Assembly: GCF_000208745.1 (NCBI RefSeq) | Contig: NC_030857.1 | Span: forward strand, 2,321,664-2,385,663 | From: Theobroma cacao | Lineage: Eukaryota > Streptophyta > Magnoliopsida > Malvales > Malvaceae | Reading direction: 5' to 3' | Length of the DNA stretch: 64,000 nucleotides | In this document: piece after piece, positions 36,881-50,500 of the stretch | Layout of the letters: each line of letters opens with the position of its first letter | Numbering within the stretch: position 1 is the stretch's first letter | Position numbers and translations under genes: made by a program | Notes under the pieces: model-generated | Databases searched by the model: none | Told to the model about the DNA's origin: nothing | The model's input: only the letters and a program-made list of their open reading frames with translations

Positions 36881-37159
36881 ATAATTTTTATTCACCGACC
36901 GATAGGCTTACTGTAGAAGAACCTTTGAGGGGAAAAAGAAAAGAGTGATAGAGAAATTGAATAGAAGATACTGTCTTATTAGCATTAGGTGTCTAAATTT
37001 TTAGTTGCAGAATCATATTCCAATAGAGAAGATACAAATTTCAAGCAGAAACTAATATAACGATATAAAATAATTCACAACAATCGCAGACCAAATGATG
37101 AGAGCATCGATGGCATGTCAAACACGAAACCATGCAGTCCAGTTCGCCAAGGGCCTCAC

Positions 37160-38395
37160 TCAATTTGGGTTGGAATAAGCAAGGTACGTCAGGATGGCTG
37201 ACGTGTTGAACCCATTGAAATTGGACCCAGCAGCCGCCGTGTAAGCCCCCATGTTGGGAAACACCAGCCAGTCGTTCACTTGCAGTTCTGGCAGCGGATA
37301 ACCTTTCAAGACCGTGTCAAGCGCATCGCACGTGGGTCCAAACACGGTGGAATCGTAGGTCCTGGCTCCTTTGCACCTGGGACTGGATGCTCTTGCGAGA
37401 GGCATGCAGGTGACGACCGCATGGTCATAGAGAATACAGTTCATTGAGCCGTAGATCCCATCGTTGATCCAATACTCTCTTAAATCACCCCTAACGCGCT
37501 TTCCTATAATGTTGGTGGCTAGGGTGAAAGCTGACTCCGCAAAAAAACGACCAGGCTCCGCAATTACTGTTAAGCTTGGCTCGTTTGGGAAATACGCTTG
37601 GAGAGCGGCTTTCACCGTTGACGCTGCTTCAGCGAATTGTGGGCCGGCTGTGAACCCTCCACCGATGTTTAGCACATGCATTTTGGGCATGCCAAGTCTA
37701 GCGGCCGTTTCAAACACAGTTTTAGCTGCTGCTATGGCTTCTCGATAGGCTCGAAACTGCATGGCTCCACTGCCAATGTGGAACGAGACTCCTGTAACGG
37801 TGAGCCGTGCAGTTTGAGCAGCTTGGAGAAGAGGGGTGACTTCCTCCGGGAGTGCACCGTACTTGGGACCTAAAGGGCATCTTGCGCCGCCATCATCCGG
37901 GGCCTTGACTCGGATCAATAAGGCACATTTAGGGTGCCACTTCTTAATCTTCTCAAGTTCCTCTTTGGAGTCGAAAGTTGTCAGGTTAACACCGACTGTT
38001 GCAGCATACTTGATGTGGGACTCTGCTTTGCATGGATTAGCAAAGATGATTCTACCAGGTGAAACACCAAGAGACAAAACGGATTCAATCTCGGCCTTAC
38101 TTGCACAGTCGAAGCCTGAGCCCAGGGTAGCTAATGCCCCAAGCAAAGCTGGGTTGGGGTTACACTTAACGGCGTAGAAAGGTTGAGCCATGGGAAGGTT
38201 ACGGGCCCACTTGTCAAACAGAGCCATGACAACACCCAAATCCAGCACGTAAAAGGGCTCTTTCATTTCGTGTTTGGTGGAAACGATTGACTGAATGAAA
38301 GCAGTCAAACCATCTTTCGACAGAGCGGCGACCTTCTTTCCTCTCACCCCAGGCGCACCCACAATGGCTTGGAGGGTCCTGGGGCTGGATCCCAT
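37160..38395 (-). CDS. ODC: Ornithine decarboxylase, copy 2
   Basis: An intronless frame of 411 residues beginning [11 protein letters not shown]. It catalyses the PLP-dependent decarboxylation of ornithine to putrescine, the first step of the ODC route to polyamines, in the cytosol or nucleus. All landmark residues are in place: PLP lysine K77 in FYAVK, H206 in FHIGSGA, glycine loop GGGFTAG at 245-251, the PLP-phosphate arginine R283 in EPGRFF, YDH, and the catalytic Cys in FGPTCD with FNGF near the end. The YDH histidine is kept, consistent with an ODC rather than a specialised lysine/ornithine enzyme. It is the likely functional member of the pair; copy 1 lies 11 kb downstream on the same strand with transposon debris between them. 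Confidence 0.95.
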   Translation of the reverse strand: MGSSPRTLQAIVGAPGVRGKKVAALSKDGLTAFIQSIVSTKHEMKEPFYVLDLGVVMALFDKWARNLPMAQPFYAVKCNPNPALLGALATLGSGFDCASKAEIESVLSLGVSPGRIIFANPCKAESHIKYAATVGVNLTTFDSKEELEKIKKWHPKCALLIRVKAPDDGGARCPLGPKYGALPEEVTPLLQAAQTARLTVTGVSFHIGSGAMQFRAYREAIAAAKTVFETAARLGMPKMHVLNIGGGFTAGPQFAEAASTVKAALQAYFPNEPSLTVIAEPGRFFAESAFTLATNIIGKRVRGDLREYWINDGIYGSMNCILYDHAVVTCMPLARASSPRCKGARTYDSTVFGPTCDALDTVLKGYPLPELQVNDWLVFPNMGAYTAAAGSNFNGFNTSAILTYLAYSNPN

Positions 38396-38496
38396 GGCAA
38401 CCTAAATAGACTCAGAAAGAACTAAAAAGTATAAGGCTTTTAACAGCAAGATGAGAATTCCGAAAGTAGAAGCACTATAATCGTACTCTGGGTGGC

Positions 38497-38505
38497 TATA
38501 TATAA
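38497..38505 (-). promoter_or_regulatory. TATA box of ODC copy 2
   Basis: The plus strand shows CTATATATAAAG; on the minus strand this gives TTTATATATAG about 100 bases before the ATG at 38395. Position and sequence suit a plant core promoter. Confidence 0.5.
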
Positions 38506-38519
38506 AGAGACAGGGTCAG

Positions 38520-41500
38520 GGTGGCACCACATCATGAGATGGTGGTGGAGGAAAAGGAGAAAAAGGTGTCTATAATTGAATAGCCTTTTTCATCCTTGAA
38601 GAATCAAGCACCAAAAGTAATTATCCCAAAAGGCAACGGTAATTGCAGGAAATCCAAAGTGTGAACAATGAATCAAAGTACAAATCCCTGGTGATGATAC
38701 CAGAGGAAGCTTGGGTGTGTCTGGAGTTCCATGGAAAACTGTGGTTCCGTTTGATTATGCTCAGGTATATAACCAAGGACTCTCTAGTGGACCAGGATGC
38801 TCCTGCGAATGATTCTAACCGCGGAAATTTCGCGTAAGCGGCGAATTGGAGGAATCTACGTATGTTGGTGGAAAAGTATACAGATGTTGATTTTGTGATT
38901 CCCTTTTGATATTCACAAAGCAATTTTATTAATATTAGAATACCGAATTATTGATACAGTCACAGAAATCTTTAATTAATAGATTACTTTTCAAAACTCA
39001 ACTCTCAGGAAAAAGAATGAGCATGTGCAAACGAACGGGAATATTGAAATTGAAATTGTGGAATGCAAATCATCCTGCCACCGAAGCCATGATGCAAGAG
39101 GCAATTTCTTAGGCGTGTGAATCAAGTTCGTTTGCGTGTGATGTTTAATTATTTTTTTTTTCTAGAAATGTCAATTTTCTTTTTGGCTTTATGAGAGGAA
39201 ATAAGTTTGGCATTGAAATTACTCTTGTGTTATGAACTTGCAATTGGAACCATTTTCCATAGCATGGTTTATTAGATGATAACGTTTTCCAGCTTCAATC
39301 AGTTTACACAATACGCTCTACCGAAATTTTTAATTAAGAGACCACGTTTGATTATTCAATTAAAATTTTATTAGTTAACAAGTATTCTCACAGTACTCTT
39401 ATGTTATAAAATTTCTTATTGAATTAAATTAATGGGAATTAATGATATCTTAATGTCTACTAATTGTTTCGTGTGCAAGTCAAAGAAGTAATTAAGTACC
39501 CTCTTTTGGTATTGCATGAAAAACATTAATTATGAAACAACCCAATGACATGAACCAGAAAATGCTGAAACAAATGATGTCAAAATTTGAACCTGATACT
39601 AATTAGAATGCATGTTACTTGATCATGTAAACATGTTGAAAAATGTTGGTTTAACTTTCCATGTGACTAATGTTGTTGAATGCTTGGGATGGGAAAACAT
39701 CAGTCCTAGCTTCAAAGTTCAAAGTTCAAACTTGGCCTAACGATTAGCAATCAAAGATTTGGAAAATCCAGACAAAAAATTTGTGCAATTGGTCAAGGTG
39801 CTTAGATTTGACAACTTTTTTAAGCAATCGATTCCATTCAAGCCCACACAATGCCGGCCAAGAATTGACCTATGCATCATGCATTAGGTTTATTCTTTTC
39901 CTTTTGTTTTCAAATATAAACGACACTTTTTTTGTAAGCAGTATGACTGTATCAAGTTATATAATGCATAGATGGCCCCCCTGGATCCGTGTGTCTATGT
40001 GCTGTTCATGTTGTAATAAAGGAGGCAGCATAACCATGGAGGTTGACAAAGGAGATTGCTTTCGTCATTGCCTGTGGTCATGACTTGGTTCGCCCACAGT
40101 TGGCATGGAAAATTAACCGAAAAGTTAGTCAATGTAGTTGGCTCTTGGTAATCAATATTTCTGATTTGTTTACCTTGGTGGGCTCGGCATATTTTCACCA
40201 TGCAAAAATAAGGCTGTAACCTTCCACTATAGGCCATCAGAAACTTCATTGACTCAATGCACCAAATTAACCTCCCACTATCGTCTAGTTGGGTCTATAT
40301 GTTTCTTCCGTTTGCATGCTAATTCCTATTAGATAATTACCTAATATCAGCAGGCCCAGCTTTAGCATAAAGCCACCAAAGTCCTTACTTTAGGTCTTAC
40401 AATTTTACAAGCTTCATAATTTTATATAATATAATTAATTATATTAAATATATATAAAAATTAAAATAATTAATAAAATATTTCTTAAATTAAGTGTCTA
40501 TTAAATATTTATTTTTTTCCACTTACTATCTTCTATTAATTTTCAACTATTTATTTCACTTTCTTACTTATATAAAAGTTAAAATAATTAATAAAATTAC
40601 ATATTCTCTCACTTTTTTAGGTATGTGTTTAATAAATTTTTATTTTTTTTTATCACTTCTCAATTCTCATAATATTAATAATTCTTAATTATTTTTTCTA
40701 TTTTCAATGAAGGTAATATGTTTTTAATAATCTCCAATTAGCAGTAATTTTTTTAAAATTTAAATAAAAAAACCTTATTTAAATATTTAAACACTAAGCT
40801 TTTAAAGGTATCCTAATACTCTCCTTCACACATAAAAAAGTTTCCCGTTAATCTAATATCATCCTTATAGTAATCATCATCGTTATTATTATGCTTGTTA
40901 CCTGGATAGGTTTTAGTTTATATTAAGATGAATTGAGACATTTTTCTTCAATCTACTGGTCCTTAAATAACGCATTGCATGTTCCAGCAACCCTCGAAAG
41001 TACTTCACAATGTTACCATTAATACATATGATTCCCAAAGGTCTCTGAACTTTTTGGCCCAAAGTCTTATACATTACTGGCAGCAAGATCGGTAAAAAAA
41101 GGAATCCTATCTATTAAGTTGAACTGACTTTTCCTTCTCAGGCATTGGCTAGAGGCAAGACTCGAGAAAAAGGTGTCTGCCACGATTCTGTCTAGTGCAT
41201 GTCACTGGCTATGGGCAACTGGTCTTCCGGAGCAAGTTAAGTGCCAACAAAAAGTTCCAGATCCTATTAGTGGATAATGAAATTATATCTTTTTGAAGTC
41301 ATTTATGTTTTAGCACCAGTCTAGCTAGCTAACTAGAAGGTAAATTGGTATAAATGTTCATTTGAACCAGAGCTTAACCAGTTATTATGATCATACATGG
41401 TGTTTTTTGGTTCTAAAATGGTAGCAAAAACCATGAAAATCATTCGAGTTAATTTCATCAGGCTAGCAGATCATACTGATTACAAGAATCAGGTTGACAG

Positions 41501-42090
41501 TAAGGGAAAGCTCTTCAGACAGGAAAAGAACTGTAGGGTCAGGGTGATAGTAACAAATGGGAGCAAACAGAGAGAAGTACCTTTATTCATAGTGGGACAA
41601 TGGAGTGTATACATATACCAAGATGCATGAAACAGTTTGAATCGTTTTTGAATTCATCCTTCTTCATATCTAAAAGGGAAAGTGGACCATGGGGGGGAAA
41701 ATGGGATTGTATGGGAACAGAACATGGAGGAAATGGGAAGATCGGCATGCACGCACAGTACAGTAATGAATGAGGGAATCTTTGTCTGACTGCCGAAGTG
41801 ATAGCAGGCTTCCTTGTAAATAAAAGTATACAGATTCTTTTCCTCTTTGCCACCTATCTAATTTACTCTAGTTATTAAAGATTGGCCAACGCTCCCACTT
41901 CTCACATTAACTCTCCTCAACCAACTCGTCTTCTTTGCTTCATTGAAAAGTTTGGATTCTTTGTCTGCTTTCCTTTCCTAATCTTTTTAAGAGATTAAAT
42001 GGAATAAAAAGACACAATAACAATAGAGATGATGCATATATATATCTGATCCTGAGTGGTGATCAGCTAAGCAATCAAGGGTTTGTATTT
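38520..42090. other. Gene-poor spacer upstream of ODC copy 2
   Basis: Frames here reach at most 100 codons (38621-38923 minus, 39781-40083 plus) and none resembles a known protein. Bases 40420-40800 are very A/T-rich. The stretch may contain old insertions, but I recognise none. Confidence 0.4.
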
Positions 42091-42099
42091 TCTTTTCCC

Positions 42100-42475
42100 T
42101 GCAGGGGGCGTCCCTACGCGGTTGATGGGTAATGGTAGTGCTATTGGTTGGTCTCTTTTTGCTTGATTATAGTGGTGTTTGTTGATGCAGGGGACTGTTT
42201 TACTGTTAGGTGTTTATCTTTTCATTCTGTTCATTGTATGAGGGTGCTTTTTGGGTGCAGGTGGCTAACCAGATGTTAGTGGCGTTGGCTGTATTCACTG
42301 TGGGTGTTTAGGCTGGATTTCTTTCTGAAAGTGCACAGGGAATTTGATAATGAGAGAATTTTGTAATGGTATACCCCTGTTTCTTTGTTGGAGCATAACC
42401 TTACAAAATTGTTGTAAGTGGTGAACTCAGGTTCTCCCTTTCTTCAATTCAAATGAAATTTCAAAAAAAAAAAGT
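42100..42475 (+). mobile_element. Possible LINE 3' end with poly(A)
   Basis: The stretch is rich in GGTGTTTG/TGGTTG-type words, then carries a TTTGTTGGAGCATAACC segment and ends in AAATGAAATTTC followed by a run of 11 A at about 42464-42474. This is the style of 5'-truncated plant LINE insertions, whose 3' untranslated region ends in AATGAAATTT-poly(A). No target duplication was found and no coding part remains. Confidence 0.35.
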
Positions 42476-42479
42476 TCTC

Positions 42480-43903
42480 TGCCTCAGGGGAAACGTCTTG
42501 CTAGTTGCAACGCTACCAGATTGAAATATAAGGAGATGGAGGGTGGATCTACAGATTGTTCGGAGAGTATGCAAGTTACCAAGCATGTGCTGAAGAGAGA
42601 ATAGGTACGCTATATATTGTTTCCTACCATTATGTCCCTGCAGACTGAGTGGAGAGCAACAAAAAATGTTATAAATACAACAAATTTTTGCGACTTTTGT
42701 CGTCCATTTATTGCAGAATTGTCACTTTATATACTCATAATCAATCAAATGCAGCTCAGGTTTGAATTTTTGTTTTCGAACAAATGTAAACTCACCATAC
42801 TTTTGGGTACTGAACTTTGTCTATGAGCAATGTAGCTGATCAAAATATTTAGCACCACGCAAGGTACGTAAAAGCCACTTTTTTATTGGCTTCAATTAAT
42901 ATTCTAAACTGTTTAAGATTTCAGATGAACAAATTGATCAGGATATCCCTTGGTCAGAGATGTAAAAGGCTAAAGAACACACCCTTTTACAAAAGAAGAA
43001 ATTGATGAATTGCAAGTAGGTTTTAGTTCTTCATTTCAGTTTTAATATAATAGTATGCAGTACTAATTTTTCTACTTAATAATTAGTTAAAACTTCCAAA
43101 ACCTTGCTTTATAGCTATATGCTAATTGCTAAGCTGTCAGCTGAGGGCTGCGCACAAAAATGGAAAGACAAAAACATGACCTCTCGTGAAAAGTAAACAA
43201 TAGCACTTCTGTTTGAACGTTTGAAACATATGGGAGAGCCAATGTGATGTGCTCAGTTGGAAAGTGAGGTAGGAAAGCTTGAAGGAAAACAAAAAACAGA
43301 GCAGGGTCGAGAGTCGAGACTATACCTTGATACAGACGGAGCACCTGTCAATGGCGTTGCTGGACCTTGGCATGGATTTATTCGCCTTTTAAGTGCGGTA
43401 GGTGAATTGAAAAGGCACTAGGATATTGGCACGGCTCAATCAAAACACATGGAAGATACGCAAAATCTAAAGCTCTTTTTTTTGTGTGTGTGTGCTTGAG
43501 AAGCGTAGGGTTGATTTTGTCTGAGTGAACCGAGCCAACATCGTAGTGACTATTGCAACCAACAGAACTATATTGTATTCAAATCAAATCCTTCTGAAGG
43601 CATCTCTGTTGCAGTTCTTTTAAGTTAAGAATGAAACACAGGTGATGAATTTGCATGGTTTTATTCCGAAGAAGTGGAAAACAGGAGATAATGGGGCATT
43701 GTATAGCAGTGAGGAACGGAGAAGAAAGAGATATGGGAGATGGAAGTGATGTTGTGAGAAGAAATGGGAATTGCTTGGTATCGTATTTAAGGACATGAAA
43801 AGAAGAGGGGAGTTGCAGTGGTGCATTAAAAACCTCGACTACCAAAACTCACATCGAGGTCCAGAGCATTTAATACCAACCTTCACGACGACCCCATCCC
43901 CAT

Positions 43904-43939
<36 letters not shown>

Positions 43940-46900
43940 ACGAGCACTAACCGAACTTGCTGGCTACTGTGTAGCATAGCCTTATGGAATTGGGCTGTGA
44001 TCTTCTCTCTCTCTCTCTCTCTCTTTAATTTGGACTAACTAACCAGAGGCACAGAGGCACAGACTGTAGCATTATTAATAAGGGGAATCGACCTCCTCCT
44101 TAAGGCCATAACTATGCATCTGTAACTCTCCGAACTGCTGCCATTTTAATTACTACTATTTGTGGAATCTCATCGTATTAACGAGACATATTCCTCCGGT
44201 TGGTCACCTACCATTTTAGATTCCTGGCGTATGTGTAGGTGAACTTCAGTGACCGACCCCATCCTCATTAGAAATGTTATGTTCTCCCAGGGGGATCTGA
44301 TCTGAAGGACATTTCACGCTTTGGGCCCCTTTCCGATCCGCTCCTCTTCCTTATTTAATTAACTTAGGCCCTTTTTATTTTATTCCCATCATGTAACCCT
44401 ATCTTAGTTTTTCATGTAATCAATTTTGAACTAATTTATGATTGTTAGTATGGTTTGCTAAATAAATAAATAAAAAAAATCATGCGTGAACCTAACTTAG
44501 GTATAAGAACTAGCGGTGGCACAGGGTGTGCTACAAAAACTTGATTAGGTTAATTAATTAATATTTTGCGGTACATGATCAACTCAATTATACCATAGTG
44601 TTAGGATTCAAGCATCTCTTAATTAATTGAGTCGTACATCTAAAATTTAAAGTTTACTATAGTGTTAGGAGGGGTTCAGACATAGGATTTTGAGGTGCTG
44701 GGCCTGGAGAATATATGAAAGGAACGAGTTTTTTGGACTTGAAACTTTGGACCAGAGTGGTCGTAAACGGCAAATGAATAGCGCTTATAGATGGGCTGTG
44801 TTTACAGCCCGTGTAGGGGAGGAAACCGGCAAGCCATGATGAAAATGGAGTGCCATGAGTTCAACAAACATGGTACGTAATTCCAAAAGTGGATGGTCCG
44901 GTGCAGGGATTCCATGGGAAAAGTGGGTGGATGTCAGGCATGTGGCGTAGGCGTAGCTTCGCAACATCCACAGAGATGAGTCCTTGTCTCGTCTCCCATT
45001 CAGGACCGGCTTTCCTGGAGTGGGAGAAGCGTAAGCATTACTTTTTACACACCAGCGAGCGTACATCATAGTCCATACACCCCGCCGTATGAAGAAATGA
45101 GTACGCTGTGCAATATGCATGCGCCCCATCACCGAGACATGCCACCAGGTTTTGCTGCCGCCATACCGTACAACCCGCCTACTCATGCTGTGGCCATGCT
45201 TTAGAATCTTCAGCTCAGATACTGGAGTATCTCTCGTGGCCCTCTCATTTTTTGTTTTTCTCTTTGGATATGTTAAAACCCAACTCTGCCTTGTTCTTCA
45301 ACTACGGCCGTGGATTTGACAATAAATTATTAATAAATATTGAAAAAAAGTATATACTTTTATAGTTTAGTGATGATTTTTGACGATAATTATGTTATAG
45401 TATTAATATTTGTGTTTTTCTATCTATCACCCAATCGTCATTTTATTTTATTTTATTTATTTCCTTTTATTCTTTTGTTGACTATAACATTTACAAGTGA
45501 GCATTTGATTAATTCGATTTTAAATTTTTAAAAATTGAATTAATCGAATTCTTAATAAAACTAATTGAAATCAATTGAATTATAATAAAAATTGAAAATA
45601 ACCAACATTTATTTATTTAAATAAAGGAGCCTTTTTGAGGTATAATTTATAAATATTAACAATATATGTGAAATATATTTTTGAAGTATATTTTATAAAT
45701 ATTATAATATTTAAAAATTATATTATTAATAATCATTTTCGATTGATTCGTTTGTAAATTTTGAATATTGAAAAATCGATCAAAGTAACTTAATAAATTA
45801 TCTCTCTTAACTAAATAATATCAAAATTTTAAAAAATTAAATATTAGTTAAATTCAATCGATTATAATAGTCTAAATAGATTAATGCTCATCTCCAATAA
45901 AGATTGCTCAAGTTCTTTTATGCTCTTCGTATTGCTAAAATATCAAATTATACCAAACAATTTACGGTTTAAAAATAATGTTTATAAGATTATTATAAAG
46001 GAAATAAATTTTTTAATTTAGGTATCGATGAAAACCGTAACTCAAAACTTAACAATTCACAATTCATGACACGTGATATAATTATATAAAACTATTCAAT
46101 TAAATTTTATCCTTGCAAAATTGCAATTCAAATGAAAAGTAAGTTAATTAGCCACGTTCAACAAATTTCCTATTTTTGAGCTTTTAAATCACTAATTTGA
46201 ACAAGATGCTTCCAAGGAAAACTAATCACATTTCGGGGATAATTATTGTAATTATCTTGGATTAGACAAATATAAATTTTAATCTTGGTTTCGTCTTTAT
46301 AACATGAAATCATGATTATCAAGTAAAGTTCACTTTTGAAATCCATTAAGATAATTATATAAATTATTTAATTATAACTATAAATCAATACTATTATTTA
46401 ATTAGACTACAATATTCTATATTACAATTTTTAATATATATTTATATAACTCATTTAATTTATATAATATGGACAATTTTATAGTATATGAGTTGTCTTC
46501 TTATACTGACATGATGTACTGCTTTACGTACTACGAATGCTACCATTCCTCAAGCTTTTGCACCGTACCTTTGATTACTATAGGTTGAGATGTCACATCC
46601 TCTGCCCTCTATCATTCCGCTATCGATTGACTTTCCTTACAGATTCCATTTCTAAATTGGTTTAAGCAGAAGTTTGTACTAACACGACTCACATGAATCA
46701 TGCATATAACATAAACCATGAAAGAATAATTAATCTGATCTAAAATGTTTAAAATATTCAAAGCAGTCGAAGCCGGCTTTTAATATAATAAGGTCGAAAC
46801 AGCGGAAGACCACCCACATCGATTAGTGAGAATATTCACCCAAGATTTTAAAATTACCAAAGCGGGAGGGGAGAGATTTGAGAAAGATTCCATGGAGTGA

Positions 46901-47210
46901 AAGTGGTGATCATGCGTTAATAAGAGTAGATTAGGTGGGGGAATGGGACTGGAGACGAAGTCCCATTGGTTACGACTGGAGGTGCGTGATGATGTCATAG
47001 AACCAACCCCATTGGATTACATAATAAACAAAATGGAAAATTGCCTTCTAATTATTACCGGGTTTATTTTAATATTAATTTAAATAGTAAAAATATTTTA
47101 AACCGCGGGTGATATAAGCAAAGCAAAGGCAGTATCGTTAGAATCCACGTAGGTCTTGCGCTTGTGGGTGCGCATTACGCCCTCACTTTAGACGTTCAAC
47201 AACCAAAATT
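42480..47210. other. Gene-poor spacer before the STY kinase
   Basis: No recognisable gene. The longest frame, 133 codons at 44785-45186 on the minus strand, has no family resemblance and is overlapped by frames on the other strand. Bases 45300-46500 are A/T-rich. Two (CT)n microsatellites lie at 43909-43935 and 44003-44024. Confidence 0.4.
43909..44024. repeat. Two nearby (CT)n microsatellites
   Basis: An uninterrupted CT tract of 27 bases (43909-43935) and a second of about 22 bases (44003-44024) are separated by 67 bases. They would be length-variable markers; CT tracts also occur in plant promoters and leaders, but no gene follows here. Confidence 0.9.
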
Positions 47211-47218
47211 TATCAGTT

Positions 47219-47224
47219 TATAAA
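47219..47224 (+). promoter_or_regulatory. TATA box of the STY kinase gene
   Basis: TATAAA followed by GGCGGA lies 261 bases before the kinase start at 47480. Transcription from about 47250 would give a leader of roughly 230 bases that includes a 22-base A tract (about 47262-47283) and the two upstream ATGs at 47288 and 47299. Confidence 0.45.
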
Positions 47225-47298
47225 GGCGGAGAAAAGGGAGAGGGAAAGCCCAAAAAGAAGCAAAAAAAAAAAAAAAAAAAAAAGAAAATGGAGAAGCC

Positions 47299-47511
47299 AT
47301 GGGTGCAAAGCTGAATTTATCATTACGCAAAGAAAGAAAAGTTTTCTCCGTCGTTTTGCTTTCGTTGTTGCCATTGCGTTCTACCTCTGATCCTCGATAC
47401 GGTCGTGTTTTAAAATCTGAATCAGAAACGTTTTTTGTTTTTGTTTTTGCTTTGGGTTCATTTGCTCTTTGTGTTTTGGATGGTAATGGGGGATACGGAG
47501 AGTTGCAGTAG
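47299..47511 (+). other. 70-codon upstream ORF overlapping the kinase start
   Basis: An ATG in good context (GCCATGG) opens a 70-codon frame, MGAKLNLSL to GELQ, which ends 31 bases after the kinase ATG in another frame. A second upstream ATG at 47288 gives an 8-codon peptide. If the leader starts near the TATA box at 47219, both precede the main start and should reduce its translation; if transcription starts later, they are irrelevant. Confidence 0.45.
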
Positions 47512-50500
47512 CAGAGCGGTGGATTTCGCGCCGTGTCAGAGTCGGAAACAGAGGCAGAAGGTTGAAGTGTTTAACGAAGTTCTTTGTCGACTTAGGGACT
47601 TGAATATCGAGGAGGCGAGCTTCCCTGCCTTCGAAGATGAACTGTGGGCTCATTTCTCTAGACTTCCTGCTAGGTACTCCAACAAGCACTGAATCCTTGC
47701 TGCCGCCCATTTTCATTTGCGTATTACTTGTGGAATTTGCTTGGTTGACTGAATTTCAAGTTTTAAAAGTAAGTATATTTGTGTTTGCTGACAAAGAAAA
47801 CGAGAATTTCAAATATCAGCAAATTACGAGTTGAGGTTAGTGAGGTTTTGTGTAGGGAGGAAAGTGTAATTGAAGAGAGCTTAGTTAACTTTTTCACGTT
47901 TTTGCTGGGTTCTTTCCTCTGGTTTCTTAGCTGCCAAACAGAGCGTCTGCCATATGCTGCTGTTCTCTTTTTGTTTTTTCTTTTATTTATCATGAAATGA
48001 AGTTAACTGGAATTTCCATTCACTGGCTCTTTTGGCGTAGATTCAATGAGTTAAAAAGCGTATTTGTTTGTTGTAGGTATGCGTTTGATGTAAATGTGGA
48101 GAGGTCACAAGATGTTCTTATGCACAAAAGATTACTTCACAAGGCACGCGATCCTGCTACCAGACCTGCAATCGAAGTTCGGCCTGTGCAAGTATTTTTA
48201 CTGCATATTCTCATTCATCTATCAATACCAGCTGCTCCTTTTCTTTTTCCATAGCAAATTAGTCTTATTTAGTGATCTTTGATGCTTGTTCATGAAAGGT
48301 ATCATACAATTATTCTATGTTGGTTGCTTTATCATGTCCCTTTGAAGGCCTTGTAGCAATTTAACAAATGTTTCTCTTATACAGGTTCATTCTGCCTCTG
48401 ATGGAAATAGGGTTGGGTCGGTGCATTTGAAGTTTGCAAGAAAAGCTGATGCTCAGTGTTCTGATTATCCCAACAAAAAGAGGCATGGTTATGTAAACAT
48501 CTATTTGGTCTTCCTCAAAAATGTAAACTCTGATATGGCTTAGGTTTCTGCTAAGTTCTATTTTCCTGAATGCTTTCCTTGCTCCTCCTTTTTGTTTTTT
48601 CTCCCCTATTTTAGGTTTCATCCGCCACCTGCCTTTGGTACATCATCTGGTATTGAGCTTGTGCATGAAGCTAAAAGAGGTGTTAAAGATATGGATGTTG
48701 TAGTTAATGGCAATCTAATTGACTCTCGGTAAATACTTCTAAAAAGGTTCTCCCCTGCTTTTTGGTATTTTTTATTTTTATTTGTGATCTCCTTGGGAAT
48801 TTTGTGCAATGTTTATATACCATAGTTATTCAATTTCTACACAACTTCATGCAGATCAACTGCATGGATTCATTTAGGATAACCTTCTTGAAAGCATAGT
48901 AGAAGAACTAAAAGATATAACCAGAGGAGAAAGGATGTCTTCCTAGTTAATAAATTATACTTTGTGTGCTTATTGTATACTATGGCAAACTGTTCTCAAG
49001 TCTTGACATCTGGGTCTGTAAACTTACTAGCTAAGTGCAAAACTGTGTAATTTTGTGTCATGGTATGTGGTCTGCATTGCTTTGGATATTTGTTGTTAGA
49101 TACTCTGTACTTTTAAATTCTGCACTTAGTTTTAGTTACCTTGTTGATTTACACTGGCTCTGCATTGCTTTGGATATTTGTTGTTAGATACTTTCTTGTC
49201 CACAATGTCATCTATGCTTCCTGCCTAATGCTATTCTTTTCTCCTTAAATTTTCCTTTTATTTCTTATTCTTGCTGGTGAATGAGAGGTATACAACTTTG
49301 AAAGTTAGGAAGTCTTTTCTAATTATTTCTGGAAGTTTCTATTGATTGTATGTGAAATAATATGTCTTAATTCATAATTTTGTAGGCTGATGCATGAGAT
49401 CACTATTTCAACAAATGACAAGCCAAAACTTCTAACACAGGTGGTCAATGTCTCTTGGTTTGTCTAGTTGTGTAAATGATTTTTGGATAGGAGATCTGGT
49501 CATTAGTCTTTTTAATTTCATTATTAAGGGTATTTTTTGTTGAAATTTCAGTTGACTTCTTTACTATCTGAGGTTGGGCTAAACATTCAAGAAGCACATG
49601 CTTTTTCCACGACAGATGGCTATTCCTTGGATGTGTTCGTTGTTGATGGTTGGGCACTTGAGGTATTTTACCCTTTCTTCTCTTTTGATATGATATCAGA
49701 CCAAATCACTATTCCTTGGGGAAGAATGTCACAGAGTTGATAATGGTATCAATAGAATATGTATCAGTCTTTTAAGCTGCATATGTTATAGCATTTAGAT
49801 CGATTTCTTTCTTTCTGATTTCATTATCATTTATCAGTCTTTGAATTAGTTTATTGACTCTCACATCTAGATCTATTAGACTTTGAATTTTCTAATAAAT
49901 TTGTGTGCCTTTCCATCAGTTAATCACTTGGATTAACATTCTTTTATATTATGGATTGTAGGAGACTGACCAGCTTAGAAATGTATTGATAAAGGAGATA
50001 TCCAAAGTTGAGGTAAGCTCACTTGCTATTCTCCGTTATAGCTACAATAATTCATTATTTTGATATCTTTTTCTTTCTCATGGTGGACAAGGATGTTATG
50101 TTTGTTAGTCACCTATTTTTACTTTTAAGTCTAATTTAGCTCAATGGTTTATGTTAAACTGAGTACAAGTTCAGCTGACCACATTTCTGGATCATTCTAT
50201 TTTTGTATTTTAACTGAAGTGACTATGGAAAATATATTCTTTTGTACTAACATTTATCTTCCCACATTGATGATTATTTTGATTGGTAAAGTAAAAACTA
50301 ATTGTGTTGTGTTCTTCAGTAATACAATACTTTGTCAACATTTTGGTGCAGTATGTCTTATTTGGTGCAATGAATTTTTGGTGATTTCATGTTTATTTCT
50401 CATTAAGGATATGGCCTAATATTCTAGAAGACTTTAACAAATTGAATTTTCTTGATTATCTTTATATTTGCTCCTGCCTGTGCTCCTTTTATTTTATCAT

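Noticed and set aside
44785..45186. 133-codon minus-strand ORF
   Set aside because: No family resemblance, overlapped by open frames on the other strand, no promoter or splice context supporting a gene.
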